Part shown: positions 53,592 to 63,118 of the stretch, piece by piece | How positions within the stretch are numbered: the first letter of the stretch is position 1 | Layout of the letters: the number at the start of each line of letters is the position of its first letter | DNA from: a marine gamma proteobacterium HTCC2148 | GTDB lineage: Bacteria; Pseudomonadota; Gammaproteobacteria; Pseudomonadales; Halieaceae | Length of the DNA: 64,000 bases | Direction of reading: 5' to 3' | NCBI GenBank assembly: GCA_000156295.1 | Contig: DS999229.1 | Span: 41,509-105,508, forward strand | Translations under genes and position numbers: made by a program | The notes under the pieces: generated by a model | Database searches by the model: none | The model's input: only the letters and a program-made list of their open reading frames with translations | Told to the model about the DNA's origin: nothing

Positions 53592-54829
53592 GCACCTACC
53601 CCGACAACAAAACTGGCGCAAGTCGTAGTACTGCCGCCCATATTAAAGGTGATCATATTTTCTGCTTTGCTAAGTTGGTAAGGACCTGCACGACCCGTAA
53701 CCTGACGTGCGCAGTCCAGCACCATGCGAACACCGGTAGCGCCCACCGGGTGGCCCAGGCCAATCAGGCCGCCGCTGGAATTGATGGGAAAACTTCCGTC
53801 CTTGGCAATCCGGCCCTCCTCAATTGCCTTCCAGCTTTCACCCGGCGCGGTAAGCCCTGCGTGATCGATCGCCATGTACTCGGTCATAGTGAAACAGTCA
53901 TGGGTTTCCAATCCATCCAACTGGGCAGCACCTGCAAAACCCGCGCGCTGCGCTGCTTCCTGCAAACACTGGGCAGCATGAGGAAATACCAGTGGCGCAT
54001 CTGCACTAATTTCAAGTTTGCGTGACAGCAGAATCGGCGCCGAGCGATGGCCCCAACCCTTGATTCGGGGAATATCCCCCAGCGCCAGTCCATGTTTCGC
54101 GGCATATTCTTTCGCTTTAGATTCACTGGCAAGAATGACGCAGGCCGCGCCGTCGGTGATCTGACCACAGTCTTGTTTGCGCACCCGTCCCTCTATCACC
54201 GGGTTCAGCTCGTCATTACAACTAAACGCTCCTTGCGCAAACTCCCATTTGCGAGTTTGCGCCCGGGGATTGAGCTTTGCATTAGCGAAATTAATCTCGG
54301 CGATACTGTTCAGGTGATCAGCTTTGATCCCATAGCGGCGGTCGTATTCTTCGGTAAGGCGATCAAACATGTGAGGCCAGGGAAAATCGCAATCCTCTGG
54401 CGTTGCTTCCCGTCCATTCCAGGCTGCAGCGCCCAGGTATTCCGCGCCTGTTTTACCGTCTACATTACGCATCAGTTCCAGGCCCAGAACACAGGCCATT
54501 TGATAATGGCCTGCCTCTATGTCGCGCATAGCAGACATAATGGCGATGGAGCCAGACGCGCAGGCGGCCTCATGTCTGGAGGTGGGCAAGGCTGCCAGCT
54601 CAGGATATACCTGGCCAAAAAATCCGCCTAATAGTCCCTGGCGCGCAAACAATTCGCCGACAAAATTGCCCACATGGCCAACCTCGATCTCAGCGGGCTC
54701 AATATCCGCGTTGTCTACTGCTTCACGCAGAGATTCTTCAAACATTTCATAAATGCCCTTGCCCTCCCTCGCCCAATTGAGAGCAAAGTCAGATTGACTG
54801 CCACCGAGTATATAAATATCACTGCTCAT
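53588..54829 (-). CDS. SCP2-type thiolase family protein
   Basis: A 413-residue protein with HEAACASGS (Cys90), ETHDCFTMTEY (the HDCF typical of SCP2 thiolases) and GGLIGLGHPVGATG. Such enzymes split 3-oxoacyl-CoA of branched or steroid-like chains in beta-oxidation. The ATG follows directly after the ligase TGA, with AGGAG in the ligase's last codons. It is coupled at its end to a second thiolase. Two different thiolase-fold proteins in tandem suggest a heteromer or sequential steps; not provable here. Confidence 0.87.
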   Translation of the reverse strand: MSSDIYILGGSQSDFALNWAREGKGIYEMFEESLREAVDNADIEPAEIEVGHVGNFVGELFARQGLLGGFFGQVYPELAALPTSRHEAACASGSIAIMSAMRDIEAGHYQMACVLGLELMRNVDGKTGAEYLGAAAWNGREATPEDCDFPWPHMFDRLTEEYDRRYGIKADHLNSIAEINFANAKLNPRAQTRKWEFAQGAFSCNDELNPVIEGRVRKQDCGQITDGAACVILASESKAKEYAAKHGLALGDIPRIKGWGHRSAPILLSRKLEISADAPLVFPHAAQCLQEAAQRAGFAGAAQLDGLETHDCFTMTEYMAIDHAGLTAPGESWKAIEEGRIAKDGSFPINSSGGLIGLGHPVGATGVRMVLDCARQVTGRAGPYQLSKAENMITFNMGGSTTTCASFVVGVGA

Positions 54830-56458
54830 TCATGACTCCTGATTTTCAGTCAGCGCATCCTGCAAAGCGAAGCGCTGAACCTTGCCCAGAGGATTGCGTG
54901 GTAACTGCTTTATCAACTCGATACGTTCAGGCAATTTAAACTTGGCAAAACCCTGGCTCAGCAAAAACTGTTGCAGCTCCTCCAGCTTGGGCACTACTGC
55001 ATCTGCCTGTAACACCAGCACTGCACAAATCTTTTCACCTAAGCGCTCATCAGGATAAGCGCAGACCGCGGCTTCAACAACCGCCGGATGATGTTCCAGT
55101 GCGACGTCCAGCTCCGCGGGTGAAACCTTCATACCACCTCGATTAATAATGTCTTTGCAACGCCCGACAATACGGTAGTAATTGCCGCTATCTCCGCAGA
55201 TTTCCACCAGGTCGCCGCTGCGAAAATAACCATCTTTTGCAAACACATCCTGGTTATCTGAAGCATAGTAGCCATCGAAAACCGTAGCGCCACTAATCAG
55301 CAGCTCGCCGCTTTCACCAACCTCATCAAGCAGCTTACCCGAGGTCGGATCAGCAACCTTGGTTGCCACCAGTGCGCCCGATTCAGGCTTGCGGAACATG
55401 CTGGCGCGGACATCTGGCCCTGGCGCGGTCTCGGGTGTCGAGAACAGTGAAATGCCCTCATTGGATCCGTAAAAATTGACGATCGCTTTTTGATAATCGC
55501 GGTCGAAGGTTTCGATCATGGAAGGCGCCAGTGGTGCTGACCCGGAACCTATTCTCCGCAGGGCGCTGAAATCAAATTGGCGCCACATCTGTGGGGTCTT
55601 GGCCAATTGATTCAACAGCGCCGGAGGCGCAATCGTAAAGGTGGCACTCTCATCCTGTAGTTGTTGCAAAAAAAGCGGTGGATCCAGCGGATGGTGAAGC
55701 ACGATCGCGGCACCCACCAGTGCAGCCGGAAACAAGAAACCGCCCAGAGCCGCCATATTCACCAGCGGGAATGGATTTAGCAGAATATCTTCTCCCGTCA
55801 TGCTACCGGCTTGCGCACTGCATCGGCCAGATGCCATCCACATATTATGCGAGCGCGGAACGCCTTTTGGCGTGCCGGTAGTCCCGGAAGTCCAGCAGAT
55901 GCTCAAAATACGATTAGCATCATCCGCCGGTAAGGTCGCACAGGTGCCAGGCTCGGAGGTATCAATCACAAGGTCACTGCCGAACTCCAGCACGCAGAGT
56001 CGAGGCAGCGCCTGACGCGCGCCGTGTGCCAATTCAACATTGCCCAGGCGTGGCATTGTTATCACGGTTTTGGCTTGTAATGCATCGGCAAGCATTTGCA
56101 GTTCGTGGCTGCCGTATTGCACCGGCACTGGCGAAACGATCAGGCCCAACATGGACGCGGCGTAATAAACCACCATCAATTCAGCCACATTGGGGAGCTG
56201 CACAATCACGGCCTCATCCTCGACCAGACCGAGTGCCCCGAACTGAGCTGCCAGGTTAGTGCTAGCTGCTTCCAGCTCAGCCCAGGTTAGACTCAGGGGC
56301 TCATCATCAGTGAGAACAGCCCGGTTAGGCTGGTCCTTGACGGCCAGGGCGCTAGGCTTGTCACCCGCGTTTTTCGCGAGCAGGGAATGCAGTGTCTCGC
56401 TGCCCCAATGACCACTTGCAGTCAGCTCATTTATTCTGTGTTCAGGTGAAGTTCTCAT
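54830..56458 (-). CDS. Acyl-CoA synthetase (AMP-forming), class I adenylate-forming
   Basis: A 542-residue ligase that activates a carboxylic acid with ATP and CoA. The phosphate-binding loop SGTTGTPKGVPR, VNFYGSNEG, YFRSGDLVEI, KDIINRGGMKVSP and the C-terminal NPLGKVQR lysine are all present. I use ATG 56458; the frame runs 53 codons upstream, with an ATG at 56524 also possible. A TATACT on the minus strand at 56508-56513 may be its -10. It is the first gene of the operon and is divergent from the luciferase-like gene. Medium, branched or aromatic acid is not decidable. Confidence 0.9.
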   Translation of the reverse strand: MRTSPEHRINELTASGHWGSETLHSLLAKNAGDKPSALAVKDQPNRAVLTDDEPLSLTWAELEAASTNLAAQFGALGLVEDEAVIVQLPNVAELMVVYYAASMLGLIVSPVPVQYGSHELQMLADALQAKTVITMPRLGNVELAHGARQALPRLCVLEFGSDLVIDTSEPGTCATLPADDANRILSICWTSGTTGTPKGVPRSHNMWMASGRCSAQAGSMTGEDILLNPFPLVNMAALGGFLFPAALVGAAIVLHHPLDPPLFLQQLQDESATFTIAPPALLNQLAKTPQMWRQFDFSALRRIGSGSAPLAPSMIETFDRDYQKAIVNFYGSNEGISLFSTPETAPGPDVRASMFRKPESGALVATKVADPTSGKLLDEVGESGELLISGATVFDGYYASDNQDVFAKDGYFRSGDLVEICGDSGNYYRIVGRCKDIINRGGMKVSPAELDVALEHHPAVVEAAVCAYPDERLGEKICAVLVLQADAVVPKLEELQQFLLSQGFAKFKLPERIELIKQLPRNPLGKVQRFALQDALTENQES

Positions 56459-56549
56459 TACAGTAAACTGCGCTAAATTTGTACTTTTATAACAAGACTG
56501 AGAGTGAAGTATACTCTTTTTCATTCCAGCACATCGATAGGCAAAGGTC

Positions 56550-57527
56550 ATGAAATTCAGTGTTGTCACTCCTCTTTGGCAAGACCGTCCAGCCGCAGAA
56601 AACCTGCAAGTCGCCAAGCTGGCAGACCGCCTGGGCTTCGAGGAACTCTGGATTGGAGAAATGGCAACCTATGATGCTTTCGCATTCGCCACCGCGGCAG
56701 GTTTGCAAACCGAGCACATTCGACTGACAGTCGGCCCGCTATCCGTTTCGGTGCGTACGCCCATGACCATAGCAATGGGAGCTGCCTCTGTTGCGGACAT
56801 CACTGGCAGGCGCACCGCCGTGGCTTTGGGCGCCTCGAGCGTTGTCGTCGTTGAGGAGTGGCACGGACGAGACCGCACCCGCACTGCCACTCACCTTGCT
56901 GAAAGCGCACAAATTCTGCGCGCATTACTGGCAGGTGAAAAGACTGACTTTAGCGGTGAATGCGCTAGCAGCAAAGGCTACAAACTGCGTCTGGATGCAG
57001 TTGAAGGGCCAATAACAATTGCAGCGTTCGGACCCGCAGCGGTTCGGGCAGCGGCCCGTCACGCTGACCGCATGCTACTAAATATGGTGACGCCTTTGAG
57101 TGTTGCCGCCTTGCGCGACCAACTTATCCGCGCCGCCGAAAAAGCAGGTAGGGCGACACCTGAGATCGCTATTTGGCTACCCTGCGCGGTCAACCCGCAG
57201 CGCGAAACTATCGACCAACTCAAGCGAGGTATTGTTGGCTACCTTGCCGCGCCCGGCTATGGCGAGATGATGATGCAAGCAGGCTTCGAGGACTTGGTAA
57301 ATTATGCTCGCACACGCCCCCACCCCCGCGAGCTCCTTGCTGCAATGCCCGATAAACTAATCAGTGCCATTGGACTGGTCGGAGACCTGTCAGCAATTCA
57401 GGCGCGTGTGGATGAATACCGCGACGCCGGCGCTGGAGAGATATGCCTGGTGCCCGCTACCGCCGGTGACGAGCTCGGCCGGCAAACACTAGAGACCATG
57501 AAATCACAGCTTGGCCAGTCCCACTGA
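56550..57527 (+). CDS. Luciferase-like (LLM) flavin oxidoreductase
   Basis: A 325-residue TIM-barrel protein of the bacterial luciferase/F420-dependent superfamily: KLADRLGFEELWIGEMATYDAF, TVGPLSVSVRTPMTIAMGAASV, RRTAVALGASSVVVVEEWHGR and AAFGPAAVRAAARHADRML. Cofactor may be FMNH2 or F420. It is divergent from the acyl-CoA ligase operon (91 bp between starts), so the two may share regulation and pathway. The 112 bp to alanine dehydrogenase hold no terminator. Substrate unknown. Confidence 0.83.
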   Translation: MKFSVVTPLWQDRPAAENLQVAKLADRLGFEELWIGEMATYDAFAFATAAGLQTEHIRLTVGPLSVSVRTPMTIAMGAASVADITGRRTAVALGASSVVVVEEWHGRDRTRTATHLAESAQILRALLAGEKTDFSGECASSKGYKLRLDAVEGPITIAAFGPAAVRAAARHADRMLLNMVTPLSVAALRDQLIRAAEKAGRATPEIAIWLPCAVNPQRETIDQLKRGIVGYLAAPGYGEMMMQAGFEDLVNYARTRPHPRELLAAMPDKLISAIGLVGDLSAIQARVDEYRDAGAGEICLVPATAGDELGRQTLETMKSQLGQSH

Positions 57528-57639
57528 CACTACCCCTTTGGAGTAATCGTTTAGCTTTTGCTTTCCAGTAAACTACGCCTCATTCGCGAATAGCGACACT
57601 TCATAAAGCAACAACTAAGCAGAAAAAGAGGCTCAGGCA

Positions 57640-58758
57640 ATGTTAGTAGGCGTACCCAAGGAAATTAAAACTTTGGAGTTTCGTGTCGGTTTGACCACAG
57701 GGTCGGCCGAGGAACTCGTGCACCACGGTCACCAGGTCATCGTACAAAGCGGCGCTGGCGAGGGCATAGGCCTTTCTGATCAGATGTATCGCGATGCGGG
57801 TGCCGAAATCGTCGTCACCGCAGAAGAGATTTTCGAGCGCTCTGACATGGTCGTCAAGGTCAAGGAGCCGCAACCCAACGAGTGCAAAATGCTGCGTGAA
57901 GGACAGGTGCTATTCACCTATCTCCACCTTGCTCCTGATCCCGAGCAAACCAAACTGCTCAAAGATTCCGGTTGTATTGCTATCGCCTATGAAACAGTGA
58001 CCGATGACAATGGCCATCTGCCACTGCTATCGCCGATGAGCGAAGTTGCCGGCCGCATGTCTATTCAGGCCGGTGCCCACGCACTCGAAAAGCACAAGGG
58101 AGGCTCAGGCATGCTGCTGGGTGGCGTGCCGGGTGTAGAGGCGGCGCGGGTTGTTGTTATCGGCGGTGGCGTTGTCGGCACCAATGCCATTCGCATGGCA
58201 ATGGGCATGGAGGCGCATGTCACAGTTCTGGATCGCTCGCTGGATCGCCTGAAGGAACTCGATTTCCAGTTTGGCTGCATGCTCAACACCATTTATTCGA
58301 CCCGGGAAGCTTTGTGGAAACACGTCACCACTGCCGACCTCGTTATTGGTGCAGTGCTCGTACCGGGAGCAGCAGCACCAAAGCTGGTGACCCGTGAAAT
58401 GCTGGCAGCCATGCGTCCGGGCTCGGTCGTTGTTGACGTTGCTATCGACCAGGGTGGGTGTTTCGAAACCAGCCGCGCAACCACCCACTCAGACCCCACG
58501 TATGTTGAAGAAGGTGTGGTGCATTACTGCGTCGCAAACATGCCAGGCGGCGTGGCACGCACGTCCACTTTTGCCCTCAACAATGCAACTCTGCCCTACA
58601 CCCTGGCGCTGGCGGACAAGGGTTATAAGCAGGCACTAACCGATGACGTCCATTTGCGTCGCGGGTTGAACGTGCACTGCGGCGACATCACCTACCAAGC
58701 GGTAGCCGACGTTCTGGGCTATGACTATGTTCCAACCGAAAACATATTGGGGCTTTGA
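57640..58758 (+). CDS. ald: Alanine dehydrogenase
   Basis: The enzyme interconverts L-alanine and pyruvate with NAD(H) and ammonia. The 372-residue chain has the family start [19 protein letters not shown] (Arg15), catalytic Lys75 (VKVKEPQ) and His96 (YLHLAPD), the NAD loop [12 protein letters not shown] and [18 protein letters not shown]. All are standard. GAGG lies nine bases before the ATG. It is a single gene, and complements the Ala/Gly symporter at 16082. Confidence 0.96.
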   Translation: MLVGVPKEIKTLEFRVGLTTGSAEELVHHGHQVIVQSGAGEGIGLSDQMYRDAGAEIVVTAEEIFERSDMVVKVKEPQPNECKMLREGQVLFTYLHLAPDPEQTKLLKDSGCIAIAYETVTDDNGHLPLLSPMSEVAGRMSIQAGAHALEKHKGGSGMLLGGVPGVEAARVVVIGGGVVGTNAIRMAMGMEAHVTVLDRSLDRLKELDFQFGCMLNTIYSTREALWKHVTTADLVIGAVLVPGAAAPKLVTREMLAAMRPGSVVVDVAIDQGGCFETSRATTHSDPTYVEEGVVHYCVANMPGGVARTSTFALNNATLPYTLALADKGYKQALTDDVHLRRGLNVHCGDITYQAVADVLGYDYVPTENILGL

Positions 58759-58830
58759 TAAGAACGCAGCCCCAGTGAGGCGGACGCGGGACAAAGACGA
58801 CGTCGATCGCAAAAGCCGCGCGAGCTAAGC

Positions 58831-59991
58831 CTACAGAAAATCCTCATTGTGCTGCCCCAGCGTGGGCGGCGCTTGGCGATACTCCACGGGTGTGCGCGAC
58901 AATTTGATGGGGTTACCCACCAGCTGCAATTTACTATTAAGCGGGTGGTCCAGATTGACCTGCATACCTCGGGCCTGAATCTGGGGCTCTGCGAACACCT
59001 CTCCTACCGAATTAATAGGACCCGCCGGCACGTTGGCGGCTTCCAGTAAAGCAATCCACTCCGCTTTATCCCGCTCCAGCATTTTGACCTGCAACAAGGG
59101 CACCAATGCATCGCGATTCCCAACCCGGTCGCGATTAGTCTGAAAGCGCTCATCATCGGCCAACTCAGGCGCGCCTATCACTTGGCAGTAACGGCGGAAC
59201 TGGCCGTCGTTGCCAACCGCCACGATCAGATAACCATCTTTGGCCACAAAGCTCTGGTAGGGAACGATATTGGGGTGGGCATTGCCCAACCGGGTTGGAT
59301 TCAGGCCGCCAACCAGATAGTTGGTGGCCTGATTAGCCAAAGTGGCGGCGGTGACATCCAGCAGAGCGAGATCGACATGCTGTCCAAGTCCGGACTGGGC
59401 CCTGTCTGCCAGCGCCGCCTGAATCCCGATCACCGCATAAAGGCCGGTCATGATATCGGTGAGTGCAACTCCGACTTTTTGCGGGCCAGCGCCGGGCTCG
59501 CCATCGGCGGCTCCGGTGACACTCATCAGGCCACCCATGGCTTGCACCAGAAAATCATAGCCCGGGCGATTTGCCAGGGGGCCATCCTGACCAAAGCCGG
59601 TGATGGAACAATACACCAACCCCGGATTGAGCTCTGACAGCGTGGTGTAATCCAGACCGTATTTAGCGGCGCCGCCGACCTTGAAATTTTCAATGAGCAC
59701 GTCACAGTCTCGCGCCAGCTCTCGCAACTTATCCTGGCCCTCCGCGGTCCGCATATCAATACACACAGACCGCTTGTTACGATTGGCACACATAAAGTAG
59801 GCCGACTCTTCAGTCGCGTGCCCATGCTCATCTTGCATATAGGGAGGGCCCCATTGGCGGGTGTCGTCTCCCCCCTGGGGATTTTCTACCTTGATGACCT
59901 CAGCGCCCAAATCCCCAAGGACCTGACTGGCCCAGGGGCCGGCAAGAATGCGGGATAAGTCCAGCACCTTGATATGCGACAGAGCACCCAT
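58831..59991 (-). CDS. CaiB/BaiF family CoA-transferase
   Basis: A 386-residue class III CoA-transferase: VLDLSRILAGPWASQVLGDLGAEVIKVE, ENFKVGGAAKYGLDY and PGYDFLVQAMGG, where the Asp is the acyl-accepting residue. It moves CoA between carboxylates, for instance succinyl-CoA to glutarate. The ATG shares its A with the stop of glutaryl-CoA dehydrogenase (TAATG), so a glutarate-activating role is likely. This fits the known gcdH-associated transferases, but is inferred. Confidence 0.88.
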   Translation of the reverse strand: MGALSHIKVLDLSRILAGPWASQVLGDLGAEVIKVENPQGGDDTRQWGPPYMQDEHGHATEESAYFMCANRNKRSVCIDMRTAEGQDKLRELARDCDVLIENFKVGGAAKYGLDYTTLSELNPGLVYCSITGFGQDGPLANRPGYDFLVQAMGGLMSVTGAADGEPGAGPQKVGVALTDIMTGLYAVIGIQAALADRAQSGLGQHVDLALLDVTAATLANQATNYLVGGLNPTRLGNAHPNIVPYQSFVAKDGYLIVAVGNDGQFRRYCQVIGAPELADDERFQTNRDRVGNRDALVPLLQVKMLERDKAEWIALLEAANVPAGPINSVGEVFAEPQIQARGMQVNLDHPLNSKLQLVGNPIKLSRTPVEYRQAPPTLGQHNEDFL

Positions 59992-61172
59992 TAGAAGGCT
60001 GGAATATCAGTCTGGGTGCGGCCCAGTATCAAGGCATGCACATCGTGGGTGCCCTCATAGGTATTGACGACCTCAAGGTTAACCATGTGCCGCATAATCG
60101 GATACTCGTCTGAAATACCGTTGCCACCGAGCATGTCGCGAGCCGTGCGGGCTATGGCTAAAGACTTACCGCATGAGTTGCGTTTAATCAGGGAAATAAG
60201 TTCCGGCGCAATGTCGCCCGCATCCATCAACTGTCCTGCTCGCAAACAACCCTGCAGCGCCAGACTAATCTCGGTCTGCATGTCAGCCAGCTTCAACTGC
60301 ACCAGTTGCTTGGAGGCCAGAGGCACACCAAATTGCTTGCGCTCCATGGTGTATTGTCGAGCCGCATGCCAGCAGGTTTCAGCGGCGCCAAGGGAACCCC
60401 AGGCGATACCGTAACGCGCGTTGTTAAGACAGCCGAATGGGCCCTTCAGACCCTCCACGTTGGGCAGCAGGTTTTCTTCCGGGACGAAGACCTCGTCCAT
60501 GACAATCTCCCCGGTAACCGAAGCGCGCAGCGCTAGCTTGCCTTCTATTTTTGGGGCGGACAATCCATCCATGCCCTTCTCCAGAATGAAGCCGCGAATC
60601 TTGTCATCATCAGTTTTTGCCCAAACCACAAACACGTCGGCAAAGGGGCTGTTGGTAATCCACATCTTGGCGCCGCTCACGCTGTAACCACCATCTACAC
60701 TGCGAGCGCGTGTCACCATGCTGCCCGGGTCAGAACCATGATCCGGCTCGGTCAAACCAAAGCAGCCAATCCATTCACCCGTCGCCAATTTTGGCAAATA
60801 CTTCTCTCGCTGGCTTTCATTGCCGTAGGCATCAATGGGGTACATCACCAGGGAGGATTGCACGCTCATCATGGAGCGGTAGCCAGAATCGACCCGCTCA
60901 ACCTCTCGCGCGACCAAACCGTAGGAGATGTAATCTACACCCGGGCAACCATAGCCCTCGATAGTGGACCCCAATAAGCCCAGTTCGCCCATTTCCCTAA
61001 AGATGGAAAGGTCTGTTTCCTCAGCGCGAAAAGCGTCCCTGACTCGGGGGAGCAACTTCTCCTGGGCATACTGCCTGGCGCTCTGCTGCACCATACGCTG
61101 CTCGTCGGTGAGCTGCTGATCCAGCAGAAAAGGGTCCTGCCAATTGAGTTTTTGCCACTTTTTGCCGGCCAT
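59991..61172 (-). CDS. gcdH: Glutaryl-CoA dehydrogenase
   Basis: A 393-residue flavoenzyme that oxidises and decarboxylates glutaryl-CoA to crotonyl-CoA in lysine and aromatic breakdown. It shows [51 protein letters not shown] and [16 protein letters not shown], with catalytic Glu373. All match GcdH. It is translationally coupled to a CoA-transferase and transcribed away from a LysR regulator, the usual arrangement. Confidence 0.94.
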   Translation of the reverse strand: MAGKKWQKLNWQDPFLLDQQLTDEQRMVQQSARQYAQEKLLPRVRDAFRAEETDLSIFREMGELGLLGSTIEGYGCPGVDYISYGLVAREVERVDSGYRSMMSVQSSLVMYPIDAYGNESQREKYLPKLATGEWIGCFGLTEPDHGSDPGSMVTRARSVDGGYSVSGAKMWITNSPFADVFVVWAKTDDDKIRGFILEKGMDGLSAPKIEGKLALRASVTGEIVMDEVFVPEENLLPNVEGLKGPFGCLNNARYGIAWGSLGAAETCWHAARQYTMERKQFGVPLASKQLVQLKLADMQTEISLALQGCLRAGQLMDAGDIAPELISLIKRNSCGKSLAIARTARDMLGGNGISDEYPIMRHMVNLEVVNTYEGTHDVHALILGRTQTDIPAF

Positions 61173-61223
61173 CGGGTTCGCTCCACGGTTGTTACGGATA
61201 GCCGCTGAGGATAACAGGGAGCA

Positions 61224-61277
61224 ACTAATATATATAATATATATATTTAATGACTTATATATACACGGTATATTAGT
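61224..61277. promoter_or_regulatory. gcdH-LysR intergenic AT-rich region with inverted repeat
   Basis: ACTAATATA (61224-61232) and TATATTAGT (61269-61277) are perfect nine-base inverted arms around 36 bp that are nearly all A and T. They lie 52-105 bp upstream of the gcdH start and 60-114 bp upstream of the LysR start. This is the expected place for the LysR regulator to bind and for both -10 boxes. Confidence 0.5.
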
Positions 61278-61337
61278 CAGCGTGAGACTGTAGTTGCCAG
61301 ATAGCGGCGATAGTGGACTCCCGCCGGGAGACTGCAG

Positions 61338-62240
61338 ATGAAGACGGCAACCCTGACGAGGAGAGCATCGGGAGTGGATTTACGCAAACTTGAAATTTTT
61401 GCGGCGGTTGCGCAATCCGGAGGCTTTAGTGCCGGAGCGGAGCAGCTGCACATGGCGCAGCCAGCGGTCAGTATTGCGGTCCGCAAACTGGAGGACTCTC
61501 TTGGTGTGACCCTGTTTGATCGCAGTAGCCGGAGTATCGCGCTGACGGCCGAAGGAGAACAGCTTCTGGGCCGTGCGCAATCGATCTTGCAGCAGGTGCA
61601 GGACCTGGCCCAATCCGCCGGTGACCTCTCGGATCTGCTGCGAGGTGAGCTGAGCATTTCCTGTCCCTCCATGCTGGCGACCTACTTTTTACCTGACCTG
61701 CTCAGTGGCTTTCTTACCGAGCACTCTGGCCTTACTGCATCGGTTACCCAGGCGGGTACCACTCAAATCGAAGAAATGCTGCTACGTGATGATATTGAAC
61801 TGGGAGTGACTACCACAAGCGGCACCGAAGACCTGGAGCGATTGCCATTAATCAAAGAGCAAATGGTGGTCTGCGTGGCTGAGAATCACCCATGGGCACA
61901 GCGCAGTCACCTAAACACACAAGAGCTACACAACACTCCTATGGTGGTTTACGAGAGCGGTTACTTTATTCGGGCACAGCTGGATCAATTGTGCCGGGAG
62001 GCAGCGGTGGAGCCGGAGCTGCGCCTGCAAAGTAACTTCCTGCCTCTGCTGGTAAGGATGGTTAAGCAGGGCATTGGGGTTACGGTCGGCCTGCGCACCA
62101 TGGCAGAGCAAGAGCCCGGCATAGCAGGCATTCCTCTGACTCCCGGTGTCGAAGTGCCCATGGCCCTGGCCAAACGAAAAGGTAGAACCATCTCCCGCGC
62201 CAATCAGGCGTTTTTAGATTGGGTCGCTTTGCAGTTATGA
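61338..62240 (+). CDS. LysR family transcriptional regulator of gcdH
   Basis: A 300-residue regulator with an N-terminal winged HTH (residues about 15-72, [32 protein letters not shown]). The effector domain is of the periplasmic-binding type. It is divergent from gcdH, with an inverted repeat between them. It likely activates the gene pair in response to glutarate or glutaryl-CoA; this is inferred from neighbourhood and LysR custom. The GGGAGA before ATG 61338 supports the start. Confidence 0.92.
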   Translation: MKTATLTRRASGVDLRKLEIFAAVAQSGGFSAGAEQLHMAQPAVSIAVRKLEDSLGVTLFDRSSRSIALTAEGEQLLGRAQSILQQVQDLAQSAGDLSDLLRGELSISCPSMLATYFLPDLLSGFLTEHSGLTASVTQAGTTQIEEMLLRDDIELGVTTTSGTEDLERLPLIKEQMVVCVAENHPWAQRSHLNTQELHNTPMVVYESGYFIRAQLDQLCREAAVEPELRLQSNFLPLLVRMVKQGIGVTVGLRTMAEQEPGIAGIPLTPGVEVPMALAKRKGRTISRANQAFLDWVALQL

Positions 62241-62269
62241 TGTGAGCTTTCCGGTTATGTGCTTTTCCA

Positions 62270-63118
62270 ATGCCCACACTTAATACCTTTAGTGGCCACC
62301 TGGCCAAACTGATTCCCGCAACCGGTAGCGCTGACTTTCCGGCAATGCTAGTAGACATGCTGCGCAATCTGGTTCCCGTTGATGACGCCAGTATTATCGT
62401 CTACCCCAACACTGATTTGCCGATGGTGGAATACTTTGAGGTCCATGAGGACTCTGGAAAATCCACCCTGGATGTCTTTATAAAAGGCGCTTTTCTGTTG
62501 GACCCCTACTACCTCGCGGCCACCGCCAGCCAAAAATTCGGCGTTTTCAGACTACGGGAGCTTTCCCCCACGGGCTTCAAAGACAGCGAGTACTACAAGG
62601 CCTGGTACCGAAATTGCGGTTACCAGGATGAGTGTGGCTTTGTTATTCCTACGTCAGGCGAGGGCTTCGTCAATATTGCACTGGGCAAAACCGCAACTCG
62701 TGCCAGCTTTAGCAAACGTGAGCGCACCCTGCTTGCCGATGTCTACCCCACTGTTGAGGCGCTCTGCCAACAGCACTGGAAGCAGTCAGATGAAGTAGAC
62801 AGCGGGATCAATCTAAGGGCACAACTGAACAGTGCGCTGCAATCCTTTGGTTCAAGTTTGCTGACAGAACGCGAGACGCAGGTTATCAACCTGGTCCTTC
62901 ATGGACACAGCACCAAAACCGTAGCGGAAAAACTATCTATCTCCATGGAGACTGTGAAACTCCATCGCAAGCACGCCTACGCCAAACTGGAAGTATCCTC
63001 TCAGGCAGAGCTTTTCTACTTGTTTCTCGACTCGGTGATGAGCGCCAAAGACTATGAAGGCGGTGACACCCTGGTGGCGTATATGCAACCACCCGAAAAA
63101 CGGCCCCGATCTCTATGA
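62270..63118 (+). CDS. LuxR family transcriptional regulator
   Basis: A 282-residue regulator. The C-terminal HTH (about 198-262) has LLTERETQVINLVLHGHSTKTVAEKLSISMETVKLHRKHAYAKL. The N-terminal about 180 residues (DDASIIVYPNTDLPMVEYF, CGYQDECGFVIPTSGEGFVN) form an unknown sensor domain; the WxYxD pattern of acyl-homoserine-lactone receptors is not seen. The ATG sits 29 bp after the LysR stop. Its own stop overlaps the next start as ATGA, so it is coupled to a TPR-sulfotransferase. Ligand unknown. Confidence 0.88.
   Translation: MPTLNTFSGHLAKLIPATGSADFPAMLVDMLRNLVPVDDASIIVYPNTDLPMVEYFEVHEDSGKSTLDVFIKGAFLLDPYYLAATASQKFGVFRLRELSPTGFKDSEYYKAWYRNCGYQDECGFVIPTSGEGFVNIALGKTATRASFSKRERTLLADVYPTVEALCQQHWKQSDEVDSGINLRAQLNSALQSFGSSLLTERETQVINLVLHGHSTKTVAEKLSISMETVKLHRKHAYAKLEVSSQAELFYLFLDSVMSAKDYEGGDTLVAYMQPPEKRPRSL

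Noticed and set aside
61231..61266. TATA-rich tract as a microsatellite or phase-variable repeat
   Set aside because: The unit is irregular and it sits between inverted arms in a promoter region, so a regulatory reading is better.
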